From Ctenosaura bakeri (lineage: Eukaryota; Chordata; Lepidosauria; Squamata; Iguanidae): a stretch of 64,000 nucleotides of DNA. The DNA lies in NCBI GenBank assembly GCA_948474755.1, contig CAOLHI010000360.1, forward strand, positions 617,732 through 681,731, in the 5' to 3' direction. The notes below the pieces were generated by a model. The model saw only the letters and a program-made list of their open reading frames with translations. It did no database searches and had not been told where the DNA came from. The translations under genes were made by a program, and so were the position numbers. Shown piece by piece: positions 23,939 through 36,374 of the stretch (position 1 is its first letter; each line of letters starts with the position of its first letter).

Positions 23939-24887
23939 TTTTTTATTATTATTATCATTTTTATTCATCATTAATAACATAAAACAAATATCACACCTTA
24001 CAAATTTACAGTAGAAAAAATGAAAAAAAAAACAAAACAGAAGGGAATATCCATACATCCGTACACTTTCACATCTCCTCTATCAATTCCTTTATCTATT
24101 CTAATGACTTTACCTCTTACATTTTTCATTCCACATAAAAATACACTCAACACCACACTTGTCCAATACAAAACAGATTTTCTATATACAAACCTATCCT
24201 GCCTTCCCTTATTCTCTTCTTCTGTCTTCATTCTGGTGATTCTCTATTTAGTATTCACCAACAATAAATTATGAAATGATTTTTATTTCCAGAAGAAAAA
24301 AACCCTCTACTTTTCTCTAAATTTCTAAATATTAAATCAAAATTATTCGCTTCTGGCTCAAGATTTTTGTTTCATTTCTCTCTTCTTTTTCCTTTACGAG
24401 TGGTTTCTATCCAAATACAATTTTCCTATCCTTCTATCTTATCTCAAACTTTAACTTAATTGAGTTAACCTATTCCCATCTTTATCTTTATATACTTTAT
24501 ATCAACAAAAATTTATTCCTATCTCTATCATTTTCTATCTATATAAAGTCTGAATAATTGTTTTTACTTTTACTTCTTCTTTTCCATATTTCTCTAAATT
24601 TCTAGATTTGGTTTGTTTCTATGTACCTAAATATATGTTTCTCTATCTCTGTCTTTAAGCTTCTACCCTGTTTTGACCATGTAAGGTTATAGTTTCCAGT
24701 AGATTTTCTTTTATGAGGAGAGTTCATCTTCTATCCCCATTATTGCTAATTTTCCCCATTTTTCTTCTAGGATTGGTAAGACTGGAGTCCCAACTTTTTT
24801 AAACTGCTTTAGCAAATTGATAACATTGTTGTTGGTCTATCCATCTCCATCAGGTCATATAATTTTACCAACCACTCTTCTAGCCTA
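23939..24887 (-). mobile_element. 5'-truncated L1 retrotransposon
   Basis: Flanked by an exact 12-bp direct repeat ctgttggttttc (23927-23938 and 24888-24899). The low-coordinate end is T-rich (tttttattattattatc), consistent with a minus-strand poly(A) tail. The high-coordinate end encodes a piece of an L1-like ORF2 C-terminus on the minus strand. The rest is 3' UTR. It belongs to a different subfamily from the L1 at 47-51 kb. Confidence 0.8.
24770..24883 (-). pseudogene. L1 ORF2 C-terminal remnant
   Basis: Minus-strand translation gives LEEWLVKLYDLMEMDRPTTM, matching the EEW...KL...DKLT type block near the C-terminus of L1 ORF2 proteins; the L1 at 47466 has EEWYNEVWKIAINDKLT at the comparable place. 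An in-frame stop follows shortly. It is too short to function. Confidence 0.65.
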
Positions 24888-24899
24888 CTGTTGGTTTTC

Positions 24900-27105
24900 A
24901 AAATTGCCTAGTTTCAACTGCTATAATTTGGGACAGCAGATCATCTGTCTTCTGCACTATGATGAAACATGTGGTATTTCTAATTCAATTATAACAACTT
25001 CCACATTTGCACCTACACAATTAGCATAAGTCATGTTTTATACTGATCTGAATGCTCTTTTAGTGATGTCTATGCGGACATGCCATGCAATACTCTTCAT
25101 TCTTATGCACCACAGTGCAACCTGCAACTGACTGTACAAGCCAAATCAACCCAGAGGATCTACCTTGCTGAGAAAATCAATGAAGGACTTGGGACTTTAT
25201 GAAGGATAGTGTGCATTTGCCAACTGAAGGCATGAGAAGAGGAGGGGTAGGGAATACAAATAACTGAATTCTCTAGTTCTGCCTATTCCTTCCACGAACA
25301 AGCACTGAAACTTGTCCAACTCACTGCCACAAGTGAAATCCTTAAATCACATTAGCCTCTGTTAGAAATGTAAATGACAGAGTGCTGCATCATTTCTAAA
25401 CACACACACACACAAGATCGGGCACCCTTTGGATAGCCAAACCAATTTTCCATTTCCTGGATTTGTAAAGAGTTCTCATTTCTGTATTAACCAACTTTAA
25501 AGGGAGGAAGTACAAACAGAAAGGCTTGAAGTTCAACATACTGCCATTCAAAGAAACCTCAAAGGCCTCTGTTGCTGAGCCTCAAACAGAGATGTCTGCA
25601 GGAAAACTAAAAAAGCAATTAAAGCCAAAGCCCCATCTCTTAGTCAAAGGAAACAGAAAGACTCAAATGAAACATACTGTTACCAGAAGAGCCACATTAC
25701 ATCTATTCAATCCATATATGGATCGTAAACCATCAGGCCATGTTGGAGTGAGGCCAATAAACACTTTATCAGTTTCACCAAAAAACATGTACAGCATCGA
25801 ACTCTATCAGTCATGCGAGAGGATATGACCCCAGCATGGAGAGTGCTCAACTTAGTAGAGCCTACCTGCATCAGATTGCAGACAAACTCTAGTCTTTTGC
25901 TCACAGATATCTCCTGCAACATCAGGAGTGTTCTGAGTTAAGAGTTTTCCACTAGTATGCCTTTGTGTAAATTTTCAGAGGAAGCACATGATTCAGAATT
26001 CATCCTATGAGGAATGTCTTCACACTGAAAGCTGTTAATACCAATGTGCAGAAGTCATACAGTCTACACCACTGAATCAGTCAAACTATACAATATGCTT
26101 AGCCCATACTCAAAAAAGATGTAGCACGCAAGTGATAAAAGGTATCTGTTTGTCATTACACACGTTTTTCTTCATCTGTATTTTGAATACTTTGTTTTAT
26201 GATCTATCATTCAAACGTTCACATTAGCTTAACTTTTGTGTCTGACTGCTGAAGCATGTGTCTCCTACTGCTGGTGGGAAAAAGTGTTAATCATGGGGAA
26301 TATGCACTCCTTCGCATCTAGTCTGACCCAATGGGATTTGTGATAGTTTATAAAGAAGGGTGTGATAATATGAATCAGTTCAGCTTCAAAAAGTTAAATG
26401 GAAAAGGAACAGATTATGCATTTCTTCACTGCTTAAGCTTACTTACTGTTATGTGGTTGAAATAAATATTCTAACTTTACCTGAAACTCTTCAAAATAAG
26501 TTTTATTTTAGCTGCTTTAAGTTTGGGGTTCCAAGGGATTTGGTTATAAATATTTCTATCCTCTCTTGACATTTAAAAAAAACACAGCAGAATAAAATAA
26601 TGCAGAACTCACTGATAGCAGTTAAGATCAGTGGTAAAGTCACTATCTTAAGACTGTTGGGAAAAATAGAATGGGACCATTCCATGTGTATTGCTGGGCA
26701 TCTTGGAGGAAAGAACAGAATATGAATGCAATAAACAATATATTTAAAATATGGATTTTTTAAATTTAATTTAATTTAAAAAATAGGTTTTCAAACTAGT
26801 TTACTCACAATCTTGGGATACTTACCTTTCTAACAGCTAGCAGAAAACTACAGATATAAGCTCAAATACTATGAAAAGCATCGTCCATGTTGAAGCTACT
26901 TCCAAGAGAGTCTTCTCCCATTCCCTCATTATTTTCTTCTCTTCAAAGTGATGGAACGTTCAACAGGGACTCCCTAGAAGATCTGTGTAGGCACTGACAG
27001 ACTTACAGTGGGTACAGCCCCTCTCTCTAATAGTCAGGGCACAGACTTTTTTTGTACGTGATTTTTTTGCAGGGGGGAGGTAAGTGAAAAGGAGCACCTT
27101 AAAGT
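24900..27105. other. Unassigned non-coding stretch
   Basis: No repeat or gene recognised. A (ca)n tract lies near 25400. The 100-codon plus-strand ORF at 25526-25828 is basic but shows no domain. A strong minus-strand donor (aaaggtaagtatc) near 26828 has only a doubtful exon behind it. Confidence 0.45.
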
Positions 27106-27109
27106 ATGG

Positions 27110-27240
27110 AGAATGCATGGCCTATCAGATGTTGCTGGGCTGCCTTTCATCCCTGGGCTATACTGGCTAAGGCTGCTGGGAGCTACAGTCCAATACCATT
27201 TGGGAAGAGCACATGTTCCCCATTCATGCCCTGAAATATT
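27110..27240. repeat. Palindromic MITE remnant
   Basis: Carries tcagatgttgctgggctg and gggagctacagtccaatacc around an actggctaaggctgc centre, matching the family at 18036. Confidence 0.45.
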
Positions 27241-27247
27241 TCAAAGC

Positions 27248-27442
27248 TTGTTGTTGTTGTGTGCTTTCAAGTCATTTCTGACTTACGACAACCTTACAGC
27301 AAACCTTACTATCATGGGGTTTTCTGGAGCTGAGACATGTGATGTGCCCAGTGCCACCCAGTGGTTTCCATGGTTGAGTGGGGAATCAAGTCCTGGTCTC
27401 CAGGGTCATAGTCCAATGCTCAAACCACTATAATACACTGAT
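27248..27442 (-). repeat. tRNA-derived SINE
   Basis: Complete minus-strand copy: tail (ttgttgttgtgtgctttcaa) at the low end, body, B-box-like region, and head (caaaccactataatacactg) at the high end. Moderately diverged. Confidence 0.85.
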
Positions 27443-27505
27443 TGTCACTTGAAAGCTTATTAGTAGGCCATACAAAGTTGTTGCAAAGTTTGCTGAAGAC
27501 AGATC

Positions 27506-27650
27506 TCATTTCTTCTTCTTTATCCAGTTACTAACAGACTCCATTTCATAGTGTCCCTCTTCCTCGCATCCAGCACACATGATAGACAGGAAACATAGGA
27601 TAAATGGAATTGCAGCAAGAATGGAAAAGTATGTGAACCCACAAATCCAG
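27506..27650 (-). CDS. Candidate terminal exon with a transmembrane segment
   Basis: Minus-strand frame open for 48 codons to a TGA stop. After WICGFTYF comes a hydrophobic run (SILAAIPFILCFLSIMCAGC) long enough for one membrane helix. An acidic stretch (EEEGHYEME) follows, and the C-terminus is WIKKKK, which fits a di-lysine ER-retrieval signal. An AG lies just upstream (gatctgaag), though its pyrimidine tract is weak. The protein is not recognised. It could be the last exon of a small membrane protein or a chance frame. Confidence 0.35.
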
Positions 27651-27659
27651 CTTCAGATC

Positions 27660-29047
27660 TCAAAAGCATAACTGACAGTGCATTGCTATGCATTAAGTTT
27701 CACTGCATTCAATGATGGTTACTTTCAAGTTACAACAGGAAAAAGGGACCACTACATACACTCCAGGTCACTGCAGGTAAAAATATTACCTCTTGGCACT
27801 TTTCCTCATACAACTCAGCAGTATAACAATTCCCACAAAAATGTTTACATGACAACTCTGTTTTGTTGTTGTTGTCATTGAACAGGACCTTGGTTTCGAG
27901 GAGAGAGAAAAATTAGGTCTCATCTCCAGCATTTTCACCTCCCAAGGCCCACCCTACAATAGCAGCTGAGCACTTACCAGATGCCTAAAGGCTATTATGT
28001 CAGATTCTTGAGTGACTGCATTCGGGTAAACTAATCTGTTAAATTTTCATATTTTTTTAAAACATTTTTGGCATGGAGACTATTGGCAGAATCACTGCAA
28101 GAAAATACTCTGGGTAAACATTAAAGAATCACTATGAAATGTTTTAAAAACTGTTACAACAGGAACACACCACAGTATTGGCATAAACTGAATGACTGCA
28201 CACACAAAAATGAGTCAGAAAAGATTTTGCATATTGGCTTGATCAAAATCAAGAAAGGCCAAAGCAAAAAGAAGCACGAGGAGATGGTTATACAAACAGG
28301 CTCTGTCCAGAAATCCCTGAATTCTGGTAAACAGGGCCATTCAAAAGAATATGACTCTTCCCTGAAAATGGATTATGGAAGGGGTGGTGATGAACCTGTG
28401 TTTGTTTCTCAAAAAAGAGGGCAAAGAAACTCTGTTCCATATTAAATCCATTGACCCTGAGCAGGAAACATTACAACTGAAGTATGTTTTTAAACAGATA
28501 ATATAGAGATATGGAAACAGATGAATTTTGCAATAATTATCAGGTACTATATTAAGTACTCGACAGTAAGTAATATGTAACTTATAAACTTTTATTTTTA
28601 AAAAAATTAAAGTAAAAAAAACTACCCCCAAATATGTTTTTGTATCTTGGTGGTCAATCTTGAAACAGCCCAACAAAATCAGTGGGATGAAATAATAAGA
28701 AAGCTACGTAGAGATGTCTTGCTGCTATCCCTCAGTCACAACGTCAGACTACCCTAAATGGAAAGCATTTTCAAAAGAATGTCTCAACATTTCCTAAAAC
28801 ATGAGTTCTAAAAGCACAGAACAAACCTTCAGAATTTGTCACAGAAATTTGCCAGAGACAGATCTTCCAGCAAGTCCACTGGTACATTACCTTTATTGAG
28901 CTATAAGGCAGAGTGCCAGTTCATCAACATTATGCAATGCATGTCTCTTGGGTTGACACTTGAAGGCCAACAGAGAAATGCTGGCAATACACAAGCTCTT
29001 TCTGTATCTATCAAGTACTTTTTTCATCCAGACTTCAGAAGGGCGGT
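27660..29047. other. Unassigned non-coding stretch
   Basis: ORFs of about 100 codons occur on both strands around 28134-28676 but overlap one another, are A-rich and have no recognised domain. Confidence 0.45.
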
Positions 29048-29168
29048 ATTGTTGTTGCATGCTTCCAAGTTGTTCTGATTTATGGCAACCCTAAAGAGAT
29101 CCTATCATGGGGTTTTCTGGGGGTGGGAGTGTGTGATTTGCCACACATAGCCCATAGAGGATCTTGAA
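29048..29168 (-). repeat. tRNA-SINE 3' fragment
   Basis: Minus-strand tail and body (ttgttgttgcatgcttccaa, atcatggggttttctggg); the 5' half is missing. Confidence 0.75.
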
Positions 29169-29169
29169 C

Positions 29170-30380
29170 TACTAAATGATCAAAGTTTTTCTGGTATTAT
29201 TTTTAATGTATTTGCTAACACATGCAAACAGAAGGGCAAAAAGACCAACATGTCTCTTGTTCTTCACAGTGAAAAGTATTCTACTGGCAGTCTGCACTGC
29301 AGCAGGATTCAACCAGCCCAGAAGACAAATGTTCCAACCTCTTTCTCTGTGAAGAAAGTACAGTGTTTTCAATTCAAACACTTTGGGATCAAGTGCAGAT
29401 GGATGCAGCAAAGTTTTTTTAACCCCCCCCCCAAAAAAAAGAACACTCAGTGCTCTTATGTGACAGCTTTCCACTTGTGTTTGGAGATAAAGAAAACCCT
29501 AAGTGAAAACGTATTTTAACTGTGAGGAAGAATCAGGAGAGAGCTGCTGTAAAATACATCATGTCCTGAGTCACTATTCCAGCACAGCATAATTGCTCAT
29601 TAGGCAGCTCATCTTGAAAAGGCTTGAGTCCCGACCTGGGAAGGCTTTGGAATCTTGTGCACAAAACAGTCAGCCTCAGAGATGAAGAAACAGTTATGAA
29701 CTCTGTGTATCCTCATATGCTTGAAGGGCTTTGAAGAATTGCTTTGAACATTACTTGTCTTGCGTTCTTGCAGATGGACTCCCAAATCTAACTGAAGAGA
29801 AACTCTGAAATAACATGCCTGCATTCAACAAATACTTTCTTGGCATCTCAAGAACTGTACAGAAGAGGCAATTAACATAGATCCTGAGCTGCCAGTACAA
29901 TCCTGCTCTACATCAGGACTTACCCTTTGCCATGCTAGATGGGAGGTGGGATTAGCAAAATAATATGCCTTAATTGCCTATAGCACAGGTTCCAAAAGAA
30001 ATCAGAACCAGCTGTATCCAAAGCAGATGTTCACAGCTGCTGCCAGACGAACAGAGTAATCGCACAGTAGATCACACTAGACACTGATAATATTCCCAGC
30101 CCTACTTTCTTGTCTCCATTTCTTTTACACATATTACTGCAGAGAAATATACAGGATTTTCTTTTTAATGGCAAAAATTGCAATAAGAGCATGGGCTCCC
30201 AGATGTGTATTTTCAGTCTTTGGCCAATACAACAGAATGCCTGAAAGTATATCTCTGAACTCAGAAAAATTAAAAAGATAACTATGTTGGTTTTGCTGGC
30301 CCCGTTGAGTTAGGGCCAACAAAGCTCCCTAAAGGGGGCAGGAGTCAAACAGCTAAGGGACATGCAAAGAACACATCACA
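29170..30380. other. Unassigned non-coding stretch
   Basis: Nothing recognised beyond a homopolymer C/A junction near 29425-29440. Confidence 0.45.
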
Positions 30381-30383
30381 AGT

Positions 30384-30688
30384 GCCGGATATTCTTGTAT
30401 ATTAGTCAACCTCATGTGTAAGTCAAGGGCAGACTTTGAGGCCACAATTATGGATTTTGATACGACCCCTGGATAAGTTGAGGGTCATTCCACAAAGAGA
30501 GGAAACTACCAGCACCACTTCAGGAGACCAGCCGCCCCCAGTCACCGCTGCTGTCATTTTCTAGTCCATTCAAAAAAGGCATTTTGCCACTCTACTCAGA
30601 GAAGGAGAGGTGTGTGTGTGTGTATGTGTGTGTGTGTATGTATGTGTGTGTGTGTATGTATATGTATGTGTATGTATGTATGTATGTA

Positions 30689-30731
<43 letters not shown>

Positions 30732-31144
30732 GTAAGCTACAGTATTAATTAACACTTATCCAAAAAGAAGCAATCCCCTTCTCTGAGCAGAGTAGTGAAA
30801 GGCAACAGCTTAGTCCATTCCAGGAGAACCTAAGGAAAACACGGAGCCCCCTCTACTCTCTTGGTGCTCCTTTAAGGGAGAGCACCAGAGACCCACCACT
30901 GCACTGCCATTTTCCCACCTAGGCATTCAAAAAGACCAGAAGCAGACCCATGGAGAAGACAGTAAAGGGAGTAAGCACTTTTTTTTTTAAGATTCTCCCA
31001 GGACAAACTACGCTCTCCCCTTTCACCATTTTCTCAGAGAAAGAGATAGTTCCTTTCTTGACGAGAGTTAAGGTACAGTACTTACACTGACCCAGGGATA
31101 AGTCAGCCCAAGTTATTCTAGACTTATACACAAGCATACACAGT
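30384..31144. mobile_element. DNA transposon remnant with terminal inverted repeats
   Basis: The left end attcttgtatattagtcaac mirrors the right end acttatacacaagcataca. Internal blocks (gataagttgagggtcattcc and acccagggataagtcagccc) are also typical of a common reptile element of this kind. No transposase remains. A microsatellite expanded in its middle. Target duplication not resolved. Confidence 0.55.
30609..30731. repeat. Compound microsatellite (TG)n(TATG)n(TA)n
   Basis: Alternating gt, gtat and ta units over about 120 bp. The reverse-strand HT-repeat ORF here is an artefact of the repeat. Confidence 0.95.
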
Positions 31145-31145
31145 A

Positions 31146-31950
31146 AAATGATTTCTTAGTGACTGTCATAAATATTAGGACTTTATATGTGCTACTCACA
31201 ATTTGTGGGAATAACAAGTGTGTATAATACAGCAAGAAAATCTTTGAAAATAAGGCCAGAACTTCCACCTTTGCAGACCCATATAAAAATATTCCCCTTG
31301 ATCATTATTAAGCTTTCCAGTAGCATTTGAGATTGCTTTCTCTAATCCTGTTCAAAAACTGCAAAGAAGTTACCTTAACAGGACCTCATTATTGCTTTGA
31401 AAACCATGAGAAAGGAGTGAGGGTACTGTAATGTGTTCATAGTGAATTTTCACTGCAAGAAGATTAGGTTAACACTAGTATAAAATCACTGCTTGCAACC
31501 TAAGATTCCACACAGTGTAAGCAACTTATGAAGCTGAACAAACATGCAGGCCTCCAAACAGTTAAAACAAAGATTTAAAGAAAGATGAAGGGAACTGAGA
31601 ATACAGACCAATAGAAGGGTGAAATGCAATGGGAGATGCTGAGTGACCCACTTAAGAAAACTGTGCCTACAGAAGTGTTTTATGCCTTTCCAGGACTTTA
31701 TTATGAAGTCACCTGGAGTCTGTATACTAATCACTTCAAATACTCCATCTTTCATGTCCTTCTGGTTAAGCATCCACTCAGTGCACTCTCTGTTCTACTA
31801 AAAATAACTGCACTGATACATGAAATCCAGATTGTGCTTGGTATAATACCTTAACCAACACATGTTACACAAAGCTCCTAATTCCAGCATAAGGGCAGCA
31901 CAGCTACCATGTTATTGCAAAACGATTTTCAGAAGTAAATGTTTAGGAGT
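31146..31950. other. Unassigned non-coding stretch
   Basis: Nothing recognised. Overlapping ORFs around 31486-31854 on both strands lack domain or splice support. Confidence 0.45.
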
Positions 31951-31952
31951 TA

Positions 31953-32302
31953 TAGTCCTTCCTCCACATTCATGAGTTTGACCTTCACAGATTTGGTCAT
32001 CTGTGAGATGCTTACTTGCCTCCCCATATCCAACCCTCAATTCCCTTGCCTCTTGCCCGCATGCACTGTGCCTTCCTTCTCTGCACCCAGCCTAAAGGCA
32101 AGCCAAGGGGAGGAGGCTGCCCGGCACCTGGAGAAGGCAGGCATGACATGCTTGGTCAAAAGGAATGGGAGGGGGGCCTCAAAAGGGAATGGGAGCGGGA
32201 GTGTTCACTCAGGCAGGCAGGGTTATTCACAGGGTTGGGTTTTTTTTTAATGTTTGGAAGGGTTCTGTGCTCTGAAGCCTCCTGAAAGTCAAAGGGCCAC
32301 TG
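31953..32302. mobile_element. Tigger/pogo-like MITE copy 2
   Basis: Starts tagtccttcctccacattc after TA, with the subterminal gagtttgaccttcacagatt seen in other copies. The right end (aaagggccactg) matches the copy at 53763. Interior is GC-rich. Confidence 0.6.
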
Positions 32303-32304
32303 CG

Positions 32305-33060
32305 TTCTCTGAGTAACATGGATCTCAGTTCTTCCTTCCCCCTCCCTTTTAGGGATATGGAATACTGTGACCTCCTACACACAGAAGAGATGGTGTTGGT
32401 CATTCCTTTGAAAGGAAAGACAGACCACTGCTCTGCATAAACCCAAAGTCCACATTAGAAGAAGCAATTTTATTCACAACCCTGGGAAAAAAACACACAC
32501 AAAAACATGGAAAGTGTCTCCTCATGTGGCTCAACAGCTCTGTATTTCAGCTTTCAGCTTTGCTAAGAAGTGGCTCACTCGCAAACAGAAGACTATTGCA
32601 CTAAGAGCAGCTGCCCACATTTCCATTTGCTTCCCTTATTTCCTGATGCTTGGCATTTTACCTTACTCTTTACCAGGTTGGCTGAGGCTAAGGGACAAAG
32701 CAGATGTCTCAAGATTTCCTCTTATCCATCAGTTGTTCCTAGTTAGACAAGCTGCCTCACAGAAAATGAATGTATTCTTGCTCTCTCCTAAAAGGGGATA
32801 TTAACTGTCCAGAAGTTGAAAAGGTAAAAGAGGGAGAACGAATACCATGTGAGGCCTCCCAAGCAGCACAGAGTTGCATACAATATAGAGGCTAATTCTT
32901 TATGGCCTGCTGAATGTGCACAAGTTCAGAAATTTTTTAAAAATCACGCATCAGACATATATGCGTTTGGGTCACTCCTAAAGGTCCAACCTAAGTCTTT
33001 CCCATTGACATAGATTCTGTGCCACAGAGTAAGGTGGAATAGTGAATGCAAACAACAGCA
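32305..33060. other. Unassigned non-coding stretch
   Basis: A very strong acceptor-like site (tccccctcccttttag) at about 32337-32352 is followed by a 28-codon plus-strand frame ending TAA near 32440. This was not accepted as a gene. Confidence 0.35.
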
Positions 33061-33063
33061 GAA

Positions 33064-33233
33064 AAGCAGCTTGGTGTAGTGGCGTAAACCCACCAGGTGA
33101 CTTTTGGCAAGTCACACTCTCTAAGCCTCAGGAAAAGGCCAAAGGCAAATCTCCTCTGAACAAATTCTGCTAAGAAAACCCTGTGATAGGTTCACCTTAG
33201 GGTCTCTATAAATTGGAAATCGCTTGAAGGCAT

Positions 33234-33275
<42 letters not shown>
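33064..33275 (+). repeat. tRNA-SINE with expanded (CAA)n tail
   Basis: Head agcttggtgtagtggcgtaa, long-subtype block, tail atcgcttgaaggcatacaac, then about 14 caa triplets. The long tail is a microsatellite grown from the SINE end. Confidence 0.85.
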
Positions 33276-34078
33276 CTTTCTCAGACAATCAGAAAGAAGC
33301 CCCTTTGTTGAACTCTCAAACTTGTCAAATTCAAGCTTAATTATTGTGATTCAGTAAAGTCTCCGACCTTCTGCTACTCTTTTTCCTCTGGTTTTTTCTG
33401 GTCATGTCACATCAGTAAAGAAAATTAACATTGTTAAATTGATACTTGTACTAACTCTGTCACTGCAGTGAAAATGTGATGCTGAGGACTATACTATCCA
33501 TAATCCCATACCATTAACCATCCTGGTCTGGAGCGGTAGGCCAAACCATCTGGGAGACCTCAGTTGGAGTAAAGAGTGATTTAAAATATTTGAAATACAC
33601 ACACATACATATACACCTTCTATCCCTTAACAAAAAGTACGAGCAGCAATTGAAACAATCAAACACATATTTTTAGTCTAAAGCTTTCACTATAATCCAT
33701 CTTTCAGTTGTAGTCTCTCAGAACTCTTGGTGAAAAAAGGCTGCCAGAAAGGTTGAGGAACAACACTGTTAAATGAGTTTTGCTCTCAGCAATACTGCTA
33801 TTGTCACCTACACACCCAGCTCACAAAAACCACAAAAGAACATCCCCACCCTGCAATTGTGTTGCAAACCACCAAACTCAGATGACCCAAGATGCTAAAG
33901 GGCAGAGTTTCCTTATCTGGGCAGATCTCATTCTTGCAAGAGACAAGTTGTTAGAAAGAGAGAAATAGCAACTTCTTAATATTCCACATGACTCGGGCCA
34001 CTGTTAATTGAAACATACTGAGATCAGAATGTGGATGTAATCAGTTACAAAAACAAGTAACTGGCAAGTAATTCTTCT

Positions 34079-34155
34079 TAGTAATTAGAAAATTTAGTAA
34101 TTATAATTTATAGTAATTATAGTTTAGTAATTATAATTTAGTAATTTTTAGTAAA
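34079..34155. repeat. AT-rich tandem repeat
   Basis: Imperfect repeats of a tagtaattataattt unit, four to five times. Confidence 0.8.
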
Positions 34156-34812
34156 GATTTAACTCTTCACTCTCTTTATACCATAATCTTTTTATTATAT
34201 TTATATTTACAGGGTAGGTTTTGTACTACCTGCCAGACATCTGGGTTGGGATGATTCTGGGAAACTGTGGTCTAGAAAAGTGGCCTTTCCAAGCTTTGTT
34301 TTCATCCTCATAAAAACAATCTCCCCATTGTTTCAAGTTATTACTATTTTAATATGCTCTCTTCCTTCCCACTGCCCCATGCAAAGGAACAATGTTAAGC
34401 ATTTAATTGCTTGAAGGGGTATGATTTATTCATCTGTCAGCATTATGCCAGAGGGTTATAGAAGCTTAGATTTCCCATACATGCATTAAAAACAAACAAA
34501 CAGTACTGAGTTAAGGCTCTCCTTGGCCACAAACAAGTACTATGGTTTATTTGTTTTTAAACAGCTGGGATGGAAGATCTACAGAGGCTGTGATAGGGTT
34601 CCTTCCTCCTTTCTGTCATCTTCTTTAGCATGAACCCATCATTCTATCATACTGAGACAAAAGCTACTTTAAGTACATACACCTCCTCAAGGATGCTGTC
34701 AACCAGCTTTGATTATAAGTAGTGTGGCTCATCCCAACTCTCAGTTGTGTTCATTGTACGCTTTTGAACACCTAGTTCTTGCCCAAGGTTGTATAGAGTA
34801 CCAATTACTTAC

Positions 34813-34842
34813 TTGCATGAGTTTCTCAGGGGATCATGCTTT
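34813..34842 (-). other. Candidate 30-nt microexon
   Basis: Minus-strand acceptor ttatgtgtgttttag and donor gtaagtaattgg bound 30 nt with one open frame (KHDPLRNSC). Good splice signals, but too short to judge. Confidence 0.18.
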
Positions 34843-36242
34843 CTAAAACACACATAATAGTGCAATCTTCCAAGTATTCTTTAAGTCCAAACTAGAATGC
34901 CTACATGCAGCTTTCCAGGACCTTGGAAACAACCACGTTTTGCTTTTCCTGGAAATTATGTAGCTTAAGTAGTGTCTGCTAATTTAAAAAAAGTAAGTAA
35001 CTCCACCTAGACAGAATTCCAAGAGTAGTCAGAAAGCAGATGTCATGACAGAATAATCAACAAAGCAGGCATAGTCATGTTTTATTGTCTTATCCTGTTT
35101 TTCAAAAAAAAAACTCAGCAATACCAAGCAGCATTTTTGTCAGTTGGCTATTTACCAGAAGACTGTATCGGATACAGCATATCCTGAACACTGATTTCAA
35201 TTAAATCATGTTGTACAATCTTATGTGAGTAGTGGGCGGAGTGCAGCTTACACATGTGGCCTCTGATCCTCTTTTTCCTGGTTCTATGAAGCCTCCCAGG
35301 AAAAATGTAAAAAAAAAAAATTGCTATGGAAATGCAGCAGTGTGACCCACCACTGAAAATCAGCAGTGCAATTTGCCACCCAAATTCAGCAGTAAATCAG
35401 TAAAATTGTATGTTCCCAAAAGCTTGTTGGAGTAAAATAATTCCCAAAAGGCTGTTGGAATAAAAAGCTCTTCACCTGTCAGCAGAAAGACTGCAAAGAA
35501 AGAGTCGGTGCAGCCACAATAGCAGGGAAGTTCCAGAGCCAATTTCATATTTCCACTAAATGTGTCTGTGAGGGTAGTAGAACTGTGAGAATTGTGCAGG
35601 AGCAAAGATGAAGAACAGTAACTTGCATGTATTGTAAGTAAGAGATGGAAGCAGGTAATTTAGTAGTGAGGCTAATAGGTGTATGAAGGGCAAGCTAAGG
35701 TATAGCAGGAGCCAACAACTGACAAGCGTTCAACAGCAAAAAGTAACACAGTGTTCTCAATGAGTGAATCATAATCTCATTTCCAAATCCTGTTCAGTAG
35801 GTCCATGCCTTCAGTTATTTCCACAACACCTTTGTCAGAATTAATTGCTCCCTCGTCTCAGAAAAAGACATTTCTCCTTAGCTAGAGGATCACAGTGTCA
35901 GCCAAGAACTGCATAACTACTTTCAGTGCCCTTTAACTACATCGAAGTTATATCTGCTACATCAGCTACAATGCTCGATTTTCCTCTTTGCTGAAGCAGT
36001 ATGGTCCCATGCCAATTTTAAAGATCTGATCCCAGCTTATATACATTTCTTCGCTTAGATCCCCTTATCTATCATCTTGACAGATAAATCTAGTTAAATT
36101 GCTTAATTATGCAGTCTAGAATTTTCCTCTTGTGCACGACTATAATTTTTCAACGCATTCTTGCCCTCAACTGGTTGCTCTTCAGAAATTCCCAGCAGAA
36201 GAAATAAATGCAAACCAGTGTCTATAGCTGATCACCAGAGAC

Positions 36243-36370
36243 ATGTATGTGTGCATATGTGCTTCAAATCACCTGCTGACTTATGGTGATCCAATCAATT
36301 TCATAGGGTTTTCTTAGACAAGGAATACTCAGAAGTCATTTTGCCAGTTCCTTCCTTTGAAATATAGCCT
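36243..36370 (-). repeat. 5S-type SINE, 3' half
   Basis: Minus-strand tail and body: gcttcaaatcacctgctgac, agggttttcttagacaagga and tgccagttccttcctttgaa. The 5S head is missing. Confidence 0.7.
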
Positions 36371-36374
36371 ATAG

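Larger units (their letters stand above)
33280..36240. other. Mostly unassigned; scattered MITE fragments
   Basis: MITE fragments lie at about 33490-33560 and 34240-34300 (gggatgattctgggaaactg). There is also an AT-rich tandem at 34079 and a candidate microexon at 34813. Nothing else is supported. Confidence 0.4.

Noticed and set aside
25526..25828. 100-codon basic plus-strand ORF
   Set aside because: No recognised domain, no splice or promoter signals, and no match to LINE proteins that I can see.
26862..26942. Minus-strand short frame (EENNEGMGEDSLGSSFNMDD and on to a stop) near a strong donor at 26828
   Set aside because: Only 26 codons, weak acceptor, and the strong donor lies after the stop codon.
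30570..30755. Minus-strand ORF with repeated THTHTH
   Set aside because: Translation of the (TG)n microsatellite.
32337..32440. Very strong plus-strand acceptor-like tract followed by a 28-codon frame
   Set aside because: Pyrimidine tracts are common here; no upstream exon, no recognised peptide, and it opposes the strand of the other candidates.
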